Positions 52,316-60,897 of a DNA stretch of 64,000 bases are shown in pieces. The position numbers and the translations under genes are program-made. This stretch comes from Thermoplasmatota archaeon (lineage in GTDB: Archaea > Thermoplasmatota > JAKEGO01): positions 1 to 64,000 of the forward strand of contig JANQNK010000018.1 in NCBI GenBank assembly GCA_028279595.1, in the 5' to 3' direction. Within the stretch, counting starts at the first letter, position 1. Each line of letters begins with the position of its first letter. The notes under the pieces were generated by a model, which was given only the letters and a program-made list of their open reading frames with translations, made no database searches and was not told the origin of the DNA.

Positions 52316-52936
52316 TCAGCTCCCCTCCTTTGTCAGTGCCTCGGCAAATGTTTTGAGGGTGGCTTCGTAGTTCTCGCCCTGGCGCTCAAGTGCTGTTTGG
52401 ATCTTCTCTATCGACTCTCTAAGGTCATCGCTTATCTTCGAGTGGGCCCGTAGGAATTCCTTTCTCTTGACCTCGGATCGCTCCTCTTCAATCTCCCAAT
52501 ATTCTGTGAGTGGTACTACGTCGGTGTTACCGTCGTATGGACATTTTGCGTTACCATCCTGGTCATGCGTAATTCTTTTTGCCAAGAGTACGTTATCCCC
52601 TCTCGCGTCCTTTCGTGTCATTTCCTCTGATGGTATCGTTGAACTACATTCGTAGCAATGCCAAAAAGTCGAGGGATCGACATCGGATTGTATCAGGTCA
52701 AAGAACTTCCCACTTTTCTCTATGTTCATGCGTCTATACTGTTTTTTCGATTTGTCATATAATCTGCTGGAATTATTTTCCAGGAACGTATAGTGTGAGG
52801 TAACTACGAGGTCCCCTTCGGTGTATAGAATTCCATTCAGACTTAGGCGCTTATCTTTCGCTACAAGTGAAGCGTCGTACCTTTTCTTGTCTTCGCGATC
52901 CTGCGATGTTTCTTTACTCTTTGTAGGTTGAGGCAT
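52316..52936 (-). CDS. Zinc-finger-containing protein of the element operon
   Basis: 206 aa. A basic start, a beta-rich middle (RLSLNGILYTEGDLVVTSHYTFLE) and a zinc-binding site formed by FWHCYECSS near 93 and NAKCPYDG near 130, then a coiled-coil tail (ISDDLRESIEKIQTALERQGENYEATLKTF). GGGAGTG precedes the ATG and the upstream stop codon lies seven bases away. Function unknown. Confidence 0.65.
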   Translation of the reverse strand: MPQPTKSKETSQDREDKKRYDASLVAKDKRLSLNGILYTEGDLVVTSHYTFLENNSSRLYDKSKKQYRRMNIEKSGKFFDLIQSDVDPSTFWHCYECSSTIPSEEMTRKDARGDNVLLAKRITHDQDGNAKCPYDGNTDVVPLTEYWEIEEERSEVKRKEFLRAHSKISDDLRESIEKIQTALERQGENYEATLKTFAEALTKEGS

Positions 52937-52942
52937 AGAACA

Positions 52943-53467
52943 TCACTCCCAAGCGTGCTTAGATACTGACCATCTCTTTTGTCTTCCAGCGTCAGATTGG
53001 GCGTTCCTAAGGTCGGAGTACATCTGTGAGTAGGTCCGGGGGTTAACGTCATCCTCAGTAGACATCCGTTTTGGCTTGGACCTTACGCGTTCCCATGGTA
53101 CGTTACCCGTGCGGGCAATAATGTCCCGTTCCGTTTGCTGTTTGATAGCGAGTAGGTCGTTGTCTGCATTCATCGTTATGAATTCAATCCTTTCTAATCT
53201 CTCAGAGAGTGCGCGGTTCTGTGCCTCAAGTTCAATAATCCGTTGCTCGGTTGTGCGTTCCTGTTTAGCTTCGCCGTCTTCGGGGATTAGTCCTAATGGC
53301 TTCCCAACGGTGCGCACCCATGTCGATAACGAGTTCCGCGATATGTTTAGAATGTCCTCAGCGTAAGCCCTCTTTGTGAGTTCTCCACTTACAACGTGCT
53401 TAACGTAACCGTCAGCGATCTCGATGTCTCCCCATTCTTTGCCGGTCTTTTTTGATTTTATCGTTAT
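52943..53467 (-). CDS. HTH/coiled-coil protein of the element operon, non-standard start
   Basis: About 174 aa if read from near 53467. The N-terminal part is a convincing HTH (WGDIEIADGYVKHVV, TKRAYAEDILNISRNSLSTWV), followed by a coiled coil (TTEQRIIELEAQNRALSERLERI). No ATG, GTG or TTG is in frame before the GTG at 53317, which would cut the HTH off. AAAGGAG lies nine bases before an ATA at 53467, so an ATA start, or a sequencing error, is suspected. Function unknown; it lies between the 53500 gene and the 52316 gene. Confidence 0.55.
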   Translation of the reverse strand: MTIKSKKTGKEWGDIEIADGYVKHVVSGELTKRAYAEDILNISRNSLSTWVRTVGKPLGLIPEDGEAKQERTTEQRIIELEAQNRALSERLERIEFITMNADNDLLAIKQQTERDIIARTGNVPWERVRSKPKRMSTEDDVNPRTYSQMYSDLRNAQSDAGRQKRWSVSKHAWE

Positions 53468-53499
53468 GTGTTCACACTCCTTTGTGTATTTCGAGTTTT

Positions 53500-54264
53500 T
53501 TAAAAATACATATTTGCGTTTTCGATGTCCTCCGCTGTTATGGTGGGTGAGTAGGTCACACGTGATGCTTCCGCATAGTCGATCATTGGCTTTGCCTCTG
53601 GTGGAATGTGTAAGAATTCTTTCTTAGGCTTTTCAATTTGTCCGTATGTTTCAAACACCGACGGATCGTGATTTCTCATTCTATAACCTCGCTCTCGACC
53701 GAACGTTTCGATTCTTGCTTCGAGATCGCCGGGATCAACGGCGTAATTATCAGCCTCTTTCAGTCGGCTTACTCCTTCAGATACTACAACGTCCATCCAA
53801 TCTTCGATACTACACTCCATATACTCATCAGAATTGATTCGACCCCAAAAGCGTGGAGCAAGTTCGTTCTCAACGTATTTTTCGATGGCAGATTCGATTA
53901 TCTTACGGTCACGCACTTTACCATCACGTTCTTTCGTCGCACAGGTAAGGTCGAGTTTTAATTGCTCTATGTGGGCAGTTTTCTCTGCTATGATCCGTTC
54001 GCTTGTCCGTAATCGCTGTTGTGCCTCCGATAGGTCTCTCTCTTCGGCTTGTATATCATTTTCAATTCGTGCTACCTGGTCATTGACTCTCCATATCTCT
54101 TCTTTATAGAGATCATCCCGATGGAACATTTTTATAAAATATTCCTTTTTTCCGAGACTATGTTTATTAGCAATCAAATCGAACAATGCTTTTTCATTTG
54201 TAGGAATAGTAAGAGATAGTTGAGCAGTCCCGTTCATATTTTCTGGTAGTGTATCCCTTGTCAT
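53500..54264 (-). CDS. Coiled-coil protein, first gene of the leftward operon
   Basis: 254 aa. Residues 10-50 could be a ribbon-helix-helix DNA-binding unit (TAQLSLTIPTNEKALFDLIANKHSLG). Residues 55-115 are a coiled coil (VNDQVARIENDIQAEERDLSEAQQRL). The rest is alpha-beta with no known motif. AAGGTG stands six bases before the ATG. The promoter region is unusual: a (TC)16 tract and three AAGTAAG repeats lie immediately upstream. With its three downstream neighbours it forms the only operon of the right half of the element. Confidence 0.65.
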   Translation of the reverse strand: MTRDTLPENMNGTAQLSLTIPTNEKALFDLIANKHSLGKKEYFIKMFHRDDLYKEEIWRVNDQVARIENDIQAEERDLSEAQQRLRTSERIIAEKTAHIEQLKLDLTCATKERDGKVRDRKIIESAIEKYVENELAPRFWGRINSDEYMECSIEDWMDVVVSEGVSRLKEADNYAVDPGDLEARIETFGRERGYRMRNHDPSVFETYGQIEKPKKEFLHIPPEAKPMIDYAEASRVTYSPTITAEDIENANMYF

Positions 54265-54276
54265 TTATTCACCTTA

Positions 54277-54318
<42 letters not shown>

Positions 54319-54324
54319 AATAGT

Positions 54325-54351
54325 AAGTAAGAAAAGTAAGTAGCAAGTAAG
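54325..54351 (-). promoter_or_regulatory. Three AAGTAAG repeats upstream of the operon promoter
   Basis: AAGTAAG occurs at 54325-54331, 54334-54340 and 54345-54351, spaced 9 and 11 bases, roughly one helical turn. They lie directly upstream of the TATA-like box (54316-54323), where a regulator or integrase arm protein could bind. The sequence also resembles TAAGTAAAG next to the left attachment site. Confidence 0.45.
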
Positions 54352-54474
54352 ATGGAATGATAATTGTGAAATCGAGAAGCACAGCTATCTATAATGCTGT
54401 GCGGGGCTACGAGATGGAGATGCCCACTTGTCGAGAAAGATCCGGCATTCTCGCCGGTGTCTGGCTTAGGGAAA

Positions 54475-54492
54475 TGGACCCAGCGGGATTTG
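54475..54492 (+). repeat. Right attachment site (18-bp direct repeat)
   Basis: Identical to 44275-44292; it is the 3' end of the tRNA-Ala gene on the other strand. Confidence 0.85.
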
Positions 54493-54575
54493 AACCCGCG
54501 GCCTCTTCCTGTTCCGGTTCGATCAATGTGTCGATCTTGCGAAGGAAGCGATCTTCCGAGCTGATCTATGGGCCC
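54475..54575 (-). tRNA. tRNA-Ala(CGC) with intron, integration target
   Basis: 101 bases on the minus strand. Acceptor GGGCCCA pairs with TGGGTCC including the G3-U70 pair that defines alanine tRNA; T-arm GCGGG-TTCAAAT-CCCGC; D-stem GATC/GATC; anticodon stem CTTCC/GGAAG with loop TTCGCA-A, anticodon CGC. A 27-base intron (54511-54537) sits after position 37, the canonical archaeal place, leaving a 74-base mature tRNA. The 3' end (54475-54492) is the right attachment site, so the element restores the tRNA on integration. Confidence 0.9.
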
Positions 54576-54597
54576 ATAATTACCCTTGAACGCCTGT

Positions 54598-55302
54598 TCA
54601 GTTGGTCGTCGAGATGACCTTGATCCCCTGCGACGTTATGTCGAAGAGGATGTACTCGAGCGGGATCTTGGACGTCCTCAGCTTGACGAGGTCCATGACC
54701 CTCTCCCTCTTGTTCGTGAACGGGTTCTCGCGACGCATGAGCTTGATGGCGCCGTAGACGGAGTACATGACCACGTCATGCGTCCTCTCGCTGAGCGCCT
54801 CGTCGGCGACGACCATCGAGGTCGCTCCGATCTCGGAGAGCTTGTAGACAAGGAGGTCCATCTGCGCCCGGAGCACCTCGGCCTTCATGCCGACGGCCAG
54901 GGAGCCGATGTTGTCCAGGACGACGATGTCCGTCTCAGCGGGTATCCTGTTGTAGAAGGGCATGAACGTAGTGATCTCCATCGGACTGCCGTACTTGGCG
55001 GAGTCCTTGGCTGCCTTGACCTGCCTCTCGAGGACGTTGAGTATCTTCAGCTGACCCGTCTTCTCGTACTCGTTGAGGTCCCATCCGAAGCACTCCGCCT
55101 GCTTCTTGATGTCCTCGGGCGACTCCTCGGTCGCAAGGTAGGTACAGGTGAGACCCTTCTTGCACGCCGCGACAACGAAGTGCAGCGCCATGATGGTCTT
55201 CCCGCTACCGGGAGAACCTGTGATCAGTATCGTCTTCTCCTTCGGGTATCCGTTGATCAGATCGTCGAGGCCGGGTATTCCCGTCGAAAGCCTATCATCC
55301 AT
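54598..55302 (-). CDS. KaiC-like RecA-superfamily ATPase
   Basis: About 234 aa: one KaiC-type domain. DRLSTGIPGLDDLINGY starts it, Walker A is ITGSPGSGKT, Walker B DIVVLDNIGSL, and the end has the family's KxRxSK-type segment (VKLRTSKIPLEYILFDI). Single-domain archaeal KaiC proteins act in signalling or regulation rather than clocks; the partner is not visible. The ATG at 55302 follows GGAGGG. It is backbone DNA, right next to the tRNA-Ala. Confidence 0.85.
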   Translation of the reverse strand: MDDRLSTGIPGLDDLINGYPKEKTILITGSPGSGKTIMALHFVVAACKKGLTCTYLATEESPEDIKKQAECFGWDLNEYEKTGQLKILNVLERQVKAAKDSAKYGSPMEITTFMPFYNRIPAETDIVVLDNIGSLAVGMKAEVLRAQMDLLVYKLSEIGATSMVVADEALSERTHDVVMYSVYGAIKLMRRENPFTNKRERVMDLVKLRTSKIPLEYILFDITSQGIKVISTTN

Positions 55303-55676
55303 GGTATCCCTCCGACTAGATGTGGAATGACCTGGTTGGTATTTAAGATTCACCCTCTATCCGTGGGTTTCAGGGCAAATTGGGTCCAGTCGTGTGGGGG
55401 GATTTGCGCAGCACATCCAGGGGATGTGCGAGGTTCTCGAAAAATCCAACTCATTCCAACTTCTTATTCGAGAACAACCCCGTTCGGTAAGCGGTTCGGT
55501 ATCCACCTCTCGGCTATGCAAACAGATCGTTGAAAAGCGCCGAGAGGGGGGCCCGCAGGAAAGGACCTGATGTATCCTGATCTCTTTCCGAGGGGCCCGA
55601 GGGCTCGTGACAATCATTGAATTCCTAGAAAAGCGAGCCCTCACACTCGTTAAGCTAGAAGGAATTGAAATGAAAG
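55303..55676. other. Intergenic stretch with hairpins and a tRNA-Ser scar
   Basis: About 370 bases without a gene. It holds the hairpin GCACATCC-AGG-GGATGTGC (55411-55429), TTCTCGAA/TTCGAGAA (from 55434), the tRNA-Ser 3' fragment at 55534-55550 and a 9-bp inverted repeat GAGGGCTCG/CGAGCCCTC (55599-55607 with 55634-55642). Part may be transcribed as a small RNA. Confidence 0.45.
55534..55550 (-). repeat. tRNA-Ser 3'-end fragment (integration scar)
   Basis: AAAGCGCCGAGAGGGGG repeats 55673-55689, i.e. the 3' acceptor strand, discriminator and part of the T-stem of the tRNA-Ser gene 139 bases away, in the same orientation. Such displaced 3' fragments are what remains of an integrated element. 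Confidence 0.65.
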
Positions 55677-55761
55677 CGCCGAGAGGGGGATTTGAACCCC
55701 CGAGGCGCAAAGCACCACAAGCTTTCCAGGCTTGCGCCGTTCCGGGCTAGGCTATCTCGGC
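55677..55761 (-). tRNA. tRNA-Ser(GGA)
   Basis: 85 bases: acceptor GCCGAGA/TCTCGGC with discriminator G73, D-stem GCC/GGC, anticodon stem CAAGC/GCTTG with loop CTGGAAA (anticodon GGA), a long variable arm as expected for serine, and T-arm GGGGG-TTCAAAT-CCCCC. No intron. Confidence 0.95.
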
Positions 55762-55799
55762 ACTGACACGTGGAGGTCTGAGGGTGGATATATGCCTTT

Positions 55800-57653
55800 C
55801 TACTTTGCCGGAGGCTGTCGCCTGCCTGGTGCGCGCCCCTTCGGGGCGGGGGTCCTCCCCCGATGCGTCCTGGGTTCGTCGGTCTCCTTGACCTTCTTGG
55901 AGCGCTCCTTCGTCTCCTTCCAGGTCTTCGGTGTGTCGATATCGTCCCCGGGGGCCTCGCCGGCCCTGGTGATGAACTTCAGGACGAGGAATACGATGAT
56001 GACGAGCATCGCGATTATGATCGCGATCAGCGCGGGACTGGGCTCCTCGTCGTCGTCCTCATCGTCGATGTCGCCAGCGTCCAGTTGGATGGAAGCGAAA
56101 TTATCCGCGGTTGAACCGACCGGGTCGTCGTTCAGTGCCTCGGCGTTGGCGGTTATCAGGAACTCGGAGTGGCCCTCGTCGAGGACGTCCCTCGCGTCCC
56201 AGGTGACCTCCGCGGTCTCGGTCGAGTTGGGGGCGATATCGCCGATGTCTACCGTGTCTATGACGATGACGTTGAAGCCAGCCTTGTACGTGAATGTGAC
56301 GGTGACGTTCTCGGCCACGTGTTCACCATCGTTCACGACGACGGCCGATAACTTGACCTTGCCGCGACCCTTCGTGGTGATCTCGGTGAGATTGATATCT
56401 GGCCGGTAATAAGGGAGGTAGATGTCTACGGATGAATCCTCTTCCAGGGTCACATTTGTCAATGTGGCCTCGAACCCGTCCTTCGCCGCGGACAGCTGGT
56501 AAGGGCCGTAAGTCTCGATGGTCCCGTTGATCTGCTGGTAGGCGACCATTCCGGTGTCGAGGAATCCCGCGACATGGGTCGTTGCCGCGGTCTCGTTCCC
56601 CTTCGAATCGGTTATGGTAACCATCGCATACGGTACTCCATCGTCGTATGGATCGGTGACGCTAATGCGGATGACCCACCACTGCCGCGCCTCGATCTCA
56701 GTCTCGTTGAAATAGCAGTCAATGAACTGGACCTCGGACCTCGATGCCTCCAGGCCGATGCTGCAGTTTGTGAATTCAGAGTCTGTCACGTTGCCTTCGA
56801 GCATGTAACCGTAGATACCGCCCTTCATGTCCTGGAACAGGGTGTTCTCGATGTTGAGATCGGTATTGTATCCGATCATCCCACCGTCGGAATCCGAGAA
56901 CTGGCTGTCGACGATGTTGACGAAACCGCCTCCGGCCACCAGCACGCTGCCGGTCACAGGAGGACCACCGCAGCCGGCTTCGCAGTTCTCCTCCTTCACG
57001 TTGGTCGCGGTCAGTTCGATCGTAAGGTTGGTTCCGGATGTTGAGATGCCCTCGCCGGCCCCGTCGATGTGGATCCCAGACAGGTTGGCGGAGGTCGAGA
57101 AGATGTTCCCGACGATGAAGGTCGTGTTAAGGAACGATACGTCCATCATCCATGTGTCCCAGGAGTACGACAGGAAGGCGTAATCGCAGGACTCGAACAC
57201 CGTGGTCTCGACATCAAGGTTGTCGCCGCCGGACCGGAATCCATATTCGAGGTCCATGAAGGTGGAATCGTTGATGTGGAGGTCCCCGCTCGTCAGTATG
57301 CCGTAGGAGGCATTGGTGAAGGTGCTGTTCTGCACGACGACGGCCTTCGACGATGTGATCACCGACCACCATCGACCGCCCTCGAGCCAGGAATCGGTGA
57401 ATGTCACAGGTCCGTAGCCGACGAGCAGTGCGGGTCCCGTGAAGTTCACGGCCGGTCGTAGAGTGGTGTTCATCAACCTCAAGGTGGCGGTGTCGTTGAT
57501 CATGACCGGCGTCTGGAGGACGAATGACCTGTCCTTCCAGGTCACATCTCCCTCGATGATGTCCGGGCCGTCGTACATCTCCGCGGCCACCGCGGACGTC
57601 CCGATGAAGGCAAGTGCCAACACTACGGACAGAATTACCCATGTCAGTCTCAT
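55800..57653 (-). CDS. Exported beta-helix/CARDB membrane-anchored protein
   Basis: About 617 aa. Signal peptide (MRLTWVILSVVLALAFIGTSAVAA), a right-handed beta-helix region of about 300 residues (VQNSTFTNASYGILTSG, HINDSTFMDLEYGFRSG, IVDSQFSDSDGGMIGYN), a prealbumin/carboxypeptidase-regulatory-like domain (VTDPYDDGVPYAMVTITDSKG), one CARDB domain (KLSAVVVNDGEHVAENVTVTF), a C-terminal membrane helix (LIAIIIAMLVIIVFLVLKFI) and a basic cytoplasmic tail of 50 residues. The ATG at 57653 begins the signal peptide; longer starts are unlikely. Confidence 0.85.
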   Translation of the reverse strand: MRLTWVILSVVLALAFIGTSAVAAEMYDGPDIIEGDVTWKDRSFVLQTPVMINDTATLRLMNTTLRPAVNFTGPALLVGYGPVTFTDSWLEGGRWWSVITSSKAVVVQNSTFTNASYGILTSGDLHINDSTFMDLEYGFRSGGDNLDVETTVFESCDYAFLSYSWDTWMMDVSFLNTTFIVGNIFSTSANLSGIHIDGAGEGISTSGTNLTIELTATNVKEENCEAGCGGPPVTGSVLVAGGGFVNIVDSQFSDSDGGMIGYNTDLNIENTLFQDMKGGIYGYMLEGNVTDSEFTNCSIGLEASRSEVQFIDCYFNETEIEARQWWVIRISVTDPYDDGVPYAMVTITDSKGNETAATTHVAGFLDTGMVAYQQINGTIETYGPYQLSAAKDGFEATLTNVTLEEDSSVDIYLPYYRPDINLTEITTKGRGKVKLSAVVVNDGEHVAENVTVTFTYKAGFNVIVIDTVDIGDIAPNSTETAEVTWDARDVLDEGHSEFLITANAEALNDDPVGSTADNFASIQLDAGDIDDEDDDEEPSPALIAIIIAMLVIIVFLVLKFITRAGEAPGDDIDTPKTWKETKERSKKVKETDEPRTHRGRTPAPKGRAPGRRQPPAK

Positions 57654-57759
57654 GTCAGTGCCATCCATGGACGCGTATTTATCCCTTTTCCCAAGTCCCT
57701 CCAGACGCTGAAGGACAAACATAAAAATAGTATGAGTGCGATTGAAATCCGGTGATGGG

Positions 57760-58038
57760 ATGGCCATATATTGCGAGGACTGCAAGAGCTACGCGAACCA
57801 GGTGTGCGAGAAGTGCGGTCAGACCTTCGGTGTTCTGGAGTGCGAGATATACGGGTGCGGAGGAAAGATGGTCTGCTCGAAATGCGGTTCCCACAACCTG
57901 AACCCCGCCAAGAGGCCCGAGCACGACCCGAACGACCCGAGGTGGAAGCATGCGCAGGTACCCAAATGCACCTGCGGATACGAGGTCGACAAGACCTGGG
58001 TCTACTGTCCGATGTGCGGGAACAAGCTCGAGAAGTAG
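57760..58038 (+). CDS. Small multi-zinc-ribbon protein
   Basis: 92 aa with CEDC, CEKCG, CEIYGCGG, CSKCG, CTCG and CPMCGNKL, i.e. enough cysteine pairs for three zinc sites. [11 protein letters not shown] at the end is a typical zinc-ribbon terminus. No catalytic domain. It probably binds nucleic acid or protein. Its end overlaps the convergent ABC-2 permease gene by 37 bases. Confidence 0.7.
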   Translation: MAIYCEDCKSYANQVCEKCGQTFGVLECEIYGCGGKMVCSKCGSHNLNPAKRPEHDPNDPRWKHAQVPKCTCGYEVDKTWVYCPMCGNKLEK

Positions 58039-59012
58039 CGCCGTTTCTTGACATTCCTCCCGAACATCCTTGTTGTACGCAGACCTATGTAGAACGAAAT
58101 CGAAAGCCAGAGGGCCAGCGAAAGGAAGGGCAGATAGGTCGGGATCCCATGGACCCATTGATGGGCCGCCGTGTTCCCGGTCACCGCGGCGATCCCCACC
58201 GATGCGAGGAGGGGGTTGGCCATGTCTATCCAGTTGGCGAACTCGTTGAAGTCGCTCATCGGGTCCGCGACCGTGTCGGTGGTGACCTCGTAACCCGCGG
58301 CCACACCGAGTGACTGCGGGATGAGCACCCATATGAGCGGTATGAAGAAGATCCACAGGGCGATACCGCGAAGCAGGACCTGGGATGATGAGTATCGGAA
58401 GGATAGCCCTCCGAGGAGGAGGACGAACACCAGCGCCACGAGCGGAGTGATGAAGATGAACGCGGCCATCTGGATGGCGTTGGGGAGGCCGACGTTCAGG
58501 CCGATCACACCTACCCCGAAGGCGTTGAGGTATGCGGTCACGGCATACAGGGGTACGAAGACCGCGAGGGTCCTTCCGACGTAGACCGCCTCCCTGGAGA
58601 CGGGGTGTACGAGCATCGTCTGGAACGTCCCGTCGGACCTCTCCTTCGAGAACATGTCGAACGAGACCACCACTCCGATGAGGCTGGAGAAGAACGCGGT
58701 GATCGCCGAGAGCATGAAAAGGTCCATGGACGGGTCCGTGTTGTCCCAACGGTCCTGGAAGCCCGTGGACACACCGTATCCCCCGGCGATCGTACCGAAA
58801 GCGTATATCAGGATGATGATGTAGAACCTGACCTGGCGTATCTCGGTCCTTATCTGCTGTCTGAAAACGGTCCGCCATCCACGGATGTCGATGCCCCTCC
58901 TGCCTTGGGATGTCGATGGTCTCCTCACGCCCTTGGCGGGCCTTCTCGTGCTGGAACCCGTGCTTCTGCGCCGGGAGGGTTCAGTCCCCACCTGCGGCCA
59001 CCTTCCCTTCAA
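58002..59012 (-). CDS. ABC-2 type transporter permease
   Basis: About 330 aa with six hydrophobic segments ([103 protein letters not shown]) and the ABC-2 signature [27 protein letters not shown]. It would export a lipid, sugar or drug with a separate ATPase. No ATPase gene is in the window. The N-terminal about 45 residues are Arg/Ser-rich and the TTG start at 59012 is uncertain, overlapping the B12-binding protein gene by 32 bases. Confidence 0.75.
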   Translation of the reverse strand: MKGRWPQVGTEPSRRRSTGSSTRRPAKGVRRPSTSQGRRGIDIRGWRTVFRQQIRTEIRQVRFYIIILIYAFGTIAGGYGVSTGFQDRWDNTDPSMDLFMLSAITAFFSSLIGVVVSFDMFSKERSDGTFQTMLVHPVSREAVYVGRTLAVFVPLYAVTAYLNAFGVGVIGLNVGLPNAIQMAAFIFITPLVALVFVLLLGGLSFRYSSSQVLLRGIALWIFFIPLIWVLIPQSLGVAAGYEVTTDTVADPMSDFNEFANWIDMANPLLASVGIAAVTGNTAAHQWVHGIPTYLPFLSLALWLSISFYIGLRTTRMFGRNVKKRRYFSSLFPHIGQ

Positions 59013-59397
59013 CGAGGTTCCGAACGCTCTCGACGACCTCCTCGGTCGGAGTGCCAGGGCCGAAGAGCGCCTTGACTCCCATGTCGAGGAGCTCCACCTC
59101 GTGGACCTCGGGGATGATTCCGCCGCCGACGACTATGATATCGGTAGCCTTCTCGGCCTCGAGCTTCTCAAGGACGTCCCTGAAATGGGTCATGTGAGCT
59201 CCCGAGAGGATGCTGAGCCCGATAACGTCGACATCCTCCTGGATCGCCGTTGCGACGATCTCGTCCGGGGTCCGCTTCAGACCCAGGTAGATGACCTCCA
59301 TTCCGGCGTCCCTCAGGGCCCGGGCCACCACCTTGGCGCCCCTGTCGTGCCCGTCGAGTCCGGGTTTCGCTACCAGTACCCTGATCTTCCTCTCCAC
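58981..59397 (-). CDS. Methylmalonyl-CoA mutase small (B12-binding) subunit
   Basis: 138 aa: [33 protein letters not shown] carries the DGHDRG motif whose His ligates the cobalt of B12, followed by [13 protein letters not shown] and [20 protein letters not shown]. The large catalytic subunit is not in the window. Methylmalonyl-CoA mutase handles propionate or branched-chain amino-acid carbon. A GATTTAAATA box at about 59429-59438 predicts a start near the GTG at 59397; a longer GTG start at 59457 is less likely. Confidence 0.88.
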   Translation of the reverse strand: MERKIRVLVAKPGLDGHDRGAKVVARALRDAGMEVIYLGLKRTPDEIVATAIQEDVDVIGLSILSGAHMTHFRDVLEKLEAEKATDIIVVGGGIIPEVHEVELLDMGVKALFGPGTPTEEVVESVRNLVEGKVAAGGD

Positions 59398-59458
59398 TTG
59401 GCTCACCGGTCGAAATAGCGATTCGCCGTATTTAAATCTGTTCCGCTTCGCAATCACG

Positions 59459-59467
59459 TTTATATAT
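59459..59467 (+). promoter_or_regulatory. TATA box for prefoldin beta
   Basis: GTTTATATA predicts a start near 59489, nine bases before the ATG. The divergent TTTAAAT box for the mutase subunit lies about 25 bases to its left, so the two promoters are back to back. Confidence 0.5.
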
Positions 59468-59497
59468 CGAAGGGGCGATGGGCGGAGCGGTGTGACA

Positions 59498-59851
59498 ATG
59501 GCAATATCACAGAAGGTCCAGGACCAGATCGTCCAGTATCAGCAGCTCGAGGGGCAGATAGAGGCCCTGTTCATGCAGAAGAGCCAGGTATCGTCGCAGA
59601 TGGCCGAGGTAAAGGCTGCCATGGACGCCCTCGAGGGTGCGGGAGACGACGCGACGGTCTACGAGGCCGCCGGGAACATCCTCGTGAAGAGGGAGGGCAA
59701 GGTAGAGGTTAAGGCGGACCTCGAATCGAAGCTCGAGCTCCTCGACGTCAAGTTGAAGGCAGTGGAGAAGCAGGAGGAGTCCCTCAGGACGAAGTACACA
59801 GCACTCCAGAAGGAGATCTCCGACGCTATATCGACCATGCAAGCGGGATGA
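59498..59851 (+). CDS. pfdB: Prefoldin beta subunit
   Basis: 117 aa, a coiled-coil hairpin: two long helices ([30 protein letters not shown] and [27 protein letters not shown]) around a short beta strand ([14 protein letters not shown]) as in prefoldin beta. It delivers unfolded proteins to the thermosome. The gene stop overlaps by one base spacing with the thiolase gene that follows. Confidence 0.93.
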   Translation: MAISQKVQDQIVQYQQLEGQIEALFMQKSQVSSQMAEVKAAMDALEGAGDDATVYEAAGNILVKREGKVEVKADLESKLELLDVKLKAVEKQEESLRTKYTALQKEISDAISTMQAG

Positions 59852-59852
59852 C

Positions 59853-60761
59853 ATGGCAGTGGTCTGTGACGCCTGCGGCCGGAAGGCCGTCATACACGTC
59901 GAGTACAGCGGACGGCACCTGTGCGACGAGCATTTCAACGATTTCTATCTGAAACGGGTAAAACGCGAGCTGCGAAGCCAGCGCAGGATTTCCAACAGGG
60001 TCGCGGTCGGGGTTTCCGGGGGAAAGGACAGCATGGCCCTCCTCGACGTGCTCCACCATCTGCTATCACCGGCAGGTATCGAGGTAATCGCCCTGAGCAT
60101 CGACGAGGGGATCGCGGGTTACAGGGACAGGAGCCTGGGGACGGTCCGTGAATTTGCAGAGCGGCGCGAGATCGAGCTTACCGTCCTATCGTTCGAGAAT
60201 GAGTTCGGGACCACGATGGATTCGATCGCCGAAGGAGACCACGAGCGCGGGGCCTGCTCCTATTGCGGAGTGTTCAGGCGAAGTCTTCTGAACAGGGGCG
60301 CAATCGACCTGGAGGCCGACGTGCTTGCCACAGGGCACACCGTCGACGACATGGCCCAGACCGGGCTCATGAACTTCCTGAGGGGCGACGTCGACCGGAT
60401 CGTCCGGACAGGACCCCACAGATGGGTCCACGAGGGACTGGTCCCGAGGATACTCCCGTTGCGGCGGATTCCCGAGAAGGAGAACATGCTCTACTGCCAC
60501 ATCAACGATATACCGCATGCTCACGGGGAATGTCCGTACGCGACCGATGCTCACCGCCAATTCCATCGGGACATCATAGCCAGAGCCGAGTCCGATACTC
60601 CGGGCACCAGGCATGCCGTCGTGAATTCGATGGACAGGATCGTCAGCCTGTTCTCGGACGGCCATGAGCCGGAACCCCTTGGGAGGTGTTCACGATGCGG
60701 GGACGCTACCAGTGGGGATGTCTGCATGAAGTGCAGGTATCTCGATGAGATACGGGGATGA
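59853..60761 (+). CDS. tRNA 2-thiolation enzyme (TtuA/Ncs6 family)
   Basis: 302 aa. N-terminal zinc site CDACGRK and CDEHF, PP-loop VGVSGGKDSMALL, the CSYCGVFRR and ATGHTVDDMAQTGLMNF motifs, then a Cys in GECPYATDAHR, which together bind an Fe-S cluster in this family, and a C-terminal zinc ribbon CSRCG..CMKC. Enzymes of this family thiolate U54 or U34 of tRNA with sulfur from a ubiquitin-like carrier. The GG-ending beta-grasp protein at 43908 is a possible partner elsewhere in this window. Confidence 0.85.
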   Translation: MAVVCDACGRKAVIHVEYSGRHLCDEHFNDFYLKRVKRELRSQRRISNRVAVGVSGGKDSMALLDVLHHLLSPAGIEVIALSIDEGIAGYRDRSLGTVREFAERREIELTVLSFENEFGTTMDSIAEGDHERGACSYCGVFRRSLLNRGAIDLEADVLATGHTVDDMAQTGLMNFLRGDVDRIVRTGPHRWVHEGLVPRILPLRRIPEKENMLYCHINDIPHAHGECPYATDAHRQFHRDIIARAESDTPGTRHAVVNSMDRIVSLFSDGHEPEPLGRCSRCGDATSGDVCMKCRYLDEIRG

Positions 60762-60850
60762 ATCGGTTATCATCTTGGCGCTAATTCCCCGGACCGTTCA
60801 AAAGGTGAAGAAATACCCCGAAATCTAGCCTTCTGGCGCGGTGTAGAACT

Positions 60851-60860
60851 CTTATATATC
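60851..60860 (+). promoter_or_regulatory. TATA box for the final surface-protein gene
   Basis: CTTATATATC, predicting a start near 60882; CAGGAG follows before the ATG at 60898. Confidence 0.55.
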
Positions 60861-60897
60861 TGGATATTCTATAAGGTGTAGAGCAGGAGTTGCTAAC

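Noticed and set aside
58002..58038. A frameshift at the overlapping ends of the zinc-ribbon and permease genes
   Set aside because: Both frames end cleanly and the genes are convergent; the overlap is unusual but needs no error.
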